From Paracoccaceae bacterium (GTDB taxonomy: Bacteria > Pseudomonadota > Alphaproteobacteria > Rhodobacterales > Rhodobacteraceae), in NCBI GenBank assembly GCA_024304875.1, contig JAMWZF010000099.1, forward strand, positions 1 through 9,426: DNA of 9,426 nucleotides, written 5' to 3'. The notes beneath the pieces were generated by a model. It was not told the origin of the DNA. It saw only the letters and a program-made list of their open reading frames with translations, and searched no databases. The translations under genes were made by a program, and so were the position numbers. Within the stretch, counting starts at the first letter, position 1; each line of letters opens with the position of its first letter. Positions 6,745-9,426 of this stretch are shown piece after piece.

Positions 6745-9393
6745 TTACTGTCCTTCCAGCACTTTTTCCGCCGCCGCGATGGCGGCCTCGGCCTTCGAGG
6801 GATCGGCGCCGCCGCCCTGGGCCATGTCCGGCCGGCCGCCGCCGCCCTTGCCGCCAAGTTCGGCCACCGCGGCGCGGACGAGGTCTACCGCGCTGATCGT
6901 GCTGGTCAGGTCGTCTGTCACGCCCGCCGCCACGGCCGCCTTGCCGCCCGCATCGGCGATCAGCAGGATCGCGGCTGACCCCAGCTGCGTCTTCATCTCG
7001 TCGATCAGCGGCGGCAGGTCCTTGCCCGTCACCCCGCTCAGGACCTGGGCCTTGAAGGGGATGCCGTTCACCTCGCGCGCCTGCGCCTCGGAGGCCGCGC
7101 CGCCGCCCATCGCCACATCCCGGCGCAGCTGGGCGACCTCGTTCTGCAGCGTCTTGCGCTCGTCCAGAAGCGCCCGGATACGCTCCACCGCACCCTGCCC
7201 CTGCGTCTTCACCATCTCCTCGATGGTGGACAGGGTCATGTCCCGCTGGCGCAGTTCCGCCATCGCCGCCTGCCCGGTCAGCGCCTCGATCCGGCGGACC
7301 CCGGCGCTCGACGCCGTCTCGGAGGTCAGCACGAAGACGCCGATGTCCCCGGTCCGCGTCACATGGGTCCCGCCGCAGAGCTCGATCGACCAGGTATCCC
7401 GGTCGAGGCCCTTGCCCGTCGGCGCCTTGCCCATCGAGACCACGCGCACCTCGTCGCCGTACTTCTCTCCGAACAGGGCCTGCGCCCCGATGGCGCGGGC
7501 GTCGTCGGGCGTCATGATCCGGGTCGTCACCGCGCTGTTCTGGCGGATCATCTCGTTCACCTTGCGCTCGACCGAGGTAATCTCCTCGGCGCTCATCGCC
7601 TTGCCGTGGGCGAAGTCGAAGCGCAGGCGATCCGGCGCGTTCAGCGACCCGCGCTGCGCCACGTGATCCCCCAGCGCCTCGCGCAGGGCCTCGTGCAGCA
7701 GGTGGGTGGCCGAATGGTTGCCACGGATCATCGTCCGGCGGTCATGGTCGACCGTCAGCCGGGCGCCCTGCCCCTTGGAAATCGTGCCCTCGGTGACGCG
7801 GGCGAAGTGGATGAAGACGCCGGCGGCCTTCTTGGTGTCGGTGATCTCGGCTTTGCCGGTGTCGGTCACCAGCACGCCGGTATCGCCGACCTGGCCGCCG
7901 GCCTCGGCATAGAACGGCGTCTGGTTGACGACGATCTGCACCTCGCCGTCCGCGCTCTCTGTCACACCGCCGTCCGCCACCAGGGCAATGATCTGGCCCT
8001 CGGCGGTTTCGGTGTCGTAGCCGAGGAACTCGGTCACCCCATGCTTGTCGGCGAGGTCGAACCAGACCGCCGCATCCGCCGCCTCGCCCGAGCCGGACCA
8101 GGCCGCGCGGGCCTTGGCCTTCTGCTCGGCCATGGCGCTGGTGAAGCCCTCGGTGTCGACGCCGATGCCCCGCTCGCGCAGCGCATCCTGGGTCAGGTCG
8201 AGGGGGAAGCCGAAGGTGTCGTAAAGCTTGAACGCGGTCTCGCCGGGAAGCGATTGCCCCTCGGCCAGGCCCGCGGTTTCATCCGCCAGCAGGCGGAGAC
8301 CGCGGTCGAGTGTCTGCTGGAAGCGCTCTTCCTCGCTCTTCAGCGTCTCCTGGATCGTCGACTGCCGCTCGCGCAGTTCGGGATAGTGACCGCCCATCTG
8401 CTTGACCAGTTCAGGCACCAGCCGATGCATGACCGGATCCTTGGAGCCAAGCAGATGCGCATGACGCATGGCGCGGCGCATGATCCGGCGGAGGACATAG
8501 CCCCGGCCCTCGTTCGACGGCAGCACGCCTTCGGCGATCAGGAAGGAGGTGGAGCGCAGGTGATCCGCGATCACCCGGTGATGCACGTTCCCCGGCCCGT
8601 CGGGATCGGTGCTGGTCGCATTCGCGCTGGCCTCGATCAGGGCGCGCATGAGGTCGGTGTCGTAGTTGTCGTGCTTGCCCTGCAGCAGAGCGCCGATCCG
8701 CTCCAGCCCCATGCCGGTGTCGATCGACTGCATGTCGAGGGGGCGCATCGTGCCGTCCTCGAACTGCTCGTTCTGCATGAAGACGACGTTCCAGATCTCG
8801 ATGAAGCGGTCGCCGTCCTCCTCGGCGCTGCCCGGAGGGCCGCCCCAGATGTGGTCGCCGTGGTCGTAGAAGATCTCGGTGCAGGGGCCGCAGGGGCCGG
8901 TGGGACCCATCTGCCAGAAGTTGTCGGAGGTCTCGATCCGGATGATCCGGTCCTCGGGCACGCCGATCTTGCGCCAGAGCTCGAAGGCCTCGTCGTCGGT
9001 ATGGTAGACCGTGGTCAGCAGGCGGGACTTGTCGATGCCGAAGTCGCGGGTCAGGAGTTCCCAGGCAAAGGGGATCGCCTCGGACTTGAAATAGTCACCA
9101 AAGCTGAAGTTCCCCAGCATCTCGAAGAAGGTATGATGCCGCGCGGTATAGCCGACGTTGTCGAGGTCGTTGTGCTTGCCCCCGGCGCGAACGCATTTCT
9201 GGCTGGTGGTCGCGCGCACGTAGTCCCGGTGTTCCAGCCCGGTGAAGAGGTTCTTGAACTGGACCATCCCCGAGTTGGTGAACATGAGCGTGGGGTCGTT
9301 CCGCGGGACCAGGGGCGAGCTGTCCACGACGGTATGCCCCTGCCTTTCGAAATAGCTCAGAAAGGTCGAACGGATGTCGGCGAGGCTGGTCAT
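6745..9393 (-). CDS. alaS: Alanyl-tRNA synthetase
   Basis: This is a full-length 882-residue class II synthetase that charges tRNA-Ala in the cytoplasm and edits mis-acylated Ser and Gly. The N-terminal catalytic core shows RSTFLSYFERQGH, SSPLVPRNDPTLMFTNSGM, then RATTSQKCVRAGGKHNDLDN and HTFFEMLGNFSFGDYFK, with the class II motif-3 Arg in GYVLRRIMRRAMRHA (about residues 296-310). The editing domain carries the zinc ligands H560 and H564 (HSATH) and C673 and H677 (CGGTH). A coiled-coil-like region (about 715-762, ERIRALLDERKTLQNEVAQL) and a glycine-rich C-Ala end (GGKGGGGRPDMAQGGG) follow. The ATG at 9393 is preceded by AGGA (minus strand, 9402-9405) at 8 nt. No key residue is missing. It is the first visible gene of an alaS-DUF1330-DUF486 cluster; the promoter lies at or beyond the window edge. 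Confidence 0.98.
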   Translation of the reverse strand: MTSLADIRSTFLSYFERQGHTVVDSSPLVPRNDPTLMFTNSGMVQFKNLFTGLEHRDYVRATTSQKCVRAGGKHNDLDNVGYTARHHTFFEMLGNFSFGDYFKSEAIPFAWELLTRDFGIDKSRLLTTVYHTDDEAFELWRKIGVPEDRIIRIETSDNFWQMGPTGPCGPCTEIFYDHGDHIWGGPPGSAEEDGDRFIEIWNVVFMQNEQFEDGTMRPLDMQSIDTGMGLERIGALLQGKHDNYDTDLMRALIEASANATSTDPDGPGNVHHRVIADHLRSTSFLIAEGVLPSNEGRGYVLRRIMRRAMRHAHLLGSKDPVMHRLVPELVKQMGGHYPELRERQSTIQETLKSEEERFQQTLDRGLRLLADETAGLAEGQSLPGETAFKLYDTFGFPLDLTQDALRERGIGVDTEGFTSAMAEQKAKARAAWSGSGEAADAAVWFDLADKHGVTEFLGYDTETAEGQIIALVADGGVTESADGEVQIVVNQTPFYAEAGGQVGDTGVLVTDTGKAEITDTKKAAGVFIHFARVTEGTISKGQGARLTVDHDRRTMIRGNHSATHLLHEALREALGDHVAQRGSLNAPDRLRFDFAHGKAMSAEEITSVERKVNEMIRQNSAVTTRIMTPDDARAIGAQALFGEKYGDEVRVVSMGKAPTGKGLDRDTWSIELCGGTHVTRTGDIGVFVLTSETASSAGVRRIEALTGQAAMAELRQRDMTLSTIEEMVKTQGQGAVERIRALLDERKTLQNEVAQLRRDVAMGGGAASEAQAREVNGIPFKAQVLSGVTGKDLPPLIDEMKTQLGSAAILLIADAGGKAAVAAGVTDDLTSTISAVDLVRAAVAELGGKGGGGRPDMAQGGGADPSKAEAAIAAAEKVLEGQ
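6751..6757 (-). promoter_or_regulatory. DUF1330 Shine-Dalgarno inside the alaS 3' end
   Basis: GGAAGGA on the minus strand, 7 nt before the ATG at 6743, is embedded in the last alaS codons. It decides the short 95-residue start and supports coupling with alaS. Confidence 0.7.
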
Positions 9394-9401
9394 GGCTGGC
9401 G

Positions 9402-9405
9402 TCCT
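9402..9405 (-). promoter_or_regulatory. Shine-Dalgarno of alaS
   Basis: AGGA on the minus strand lies 8 nt upstream of the alaS ATG (9391-9393). Only 33 bases of upstream sequence are in the window, so no promoter can be judged. Confidence 0.55.
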
Positions 9406-9426
9406 GAAGAGTGGTCCGGCGCAAGG

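Noticed and set aside
6744..6857. 38-residue N-terminal extension of the DUF1330 protein
   Set aside because: It is alaS read out of frame (Arg/Ala/Pro-rich), and a strong ribosome site directly precedes the shorter ATG.
6779..7666. 295-residue plus-strand frame opposite alaS
   Set aside because: Antisense shadow of alaS, Ser/Arg/Ala/Pro-rich, with no family resemblance.

Overview
The window looks like ordinary core chromosome from a high-GC alphaproteobacterium, most likely Rhodobacterales (Rhodobacter/Paracoccus/roseobacter relatives). The basis is the uniformly GC-rich sequence with G/C-biased third codon positions, a eukaryote-like (type II) NADP isocitrate dehydrogenase, a ClpS with the alphaproteobacterial ClpS2-like sequence, and alaS placed next to small DUF1330 and DUF486 genes. 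I found no transposase, integrase, phage gene, tRNA, rRNA or CRISPR array, and no segment whose composition stands apart from the rest.

Layout. Plus strand, 1-4909: the 3' part of icd (cut by the window edge), then clpS, a YitT-family membrane protein, a secreted or outer-membrane beta-rich protein of unknown function, an SMR-family exporter, and typA/bipA. Minus strand, 4913-5611: a secreted von Willebrand factor A protein, convergent with typA across only 3 nt. Plus strand, 5710-6066: a small cupin protein, divergent from the VWA gene. Minus strand, 6112-9393: a compact cluster read alaS, then a DUF1330 protein, then a DUF486 four-helix membrane protein. The gaps are 1 nt and a 4-nt GTGA overlap, so the three are almost certainly co-transcribed and translationally coupled. 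No gene-free stretch exceeds about 100 bases.

How the genes relate. Most are independent housekeeping functions: TCA cycle (icd), N-degron delivery to ClpAP (clpS), translation and ribosome-associated stress GTPase (typA), tRNA charging (alaS). The two clear coupling cases are the beta-rich protein with the SMR exporter (4-nt gap) and alaS-DUF1330-DUF486. These are the best leads for assigning roles to uncharacterised genes here, but they rest on proximity alone.

Non-coding structure. Perfect inverted repeats lie between icd and clpS (9-bp arms, directly upstream of the clpS Shine-Dalgarno), at the typA/VWA convergent junction (8-bp arms) and at the cupin/DUF486 convergent junction (6-bp arms). 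None is followed by a convincing U-tract. A perfect TTGACA lies at a distance that could give the YitT gene a leaderless mRNA. I see no convincing new multi-gene system; the findings are local oddities of modest interest.
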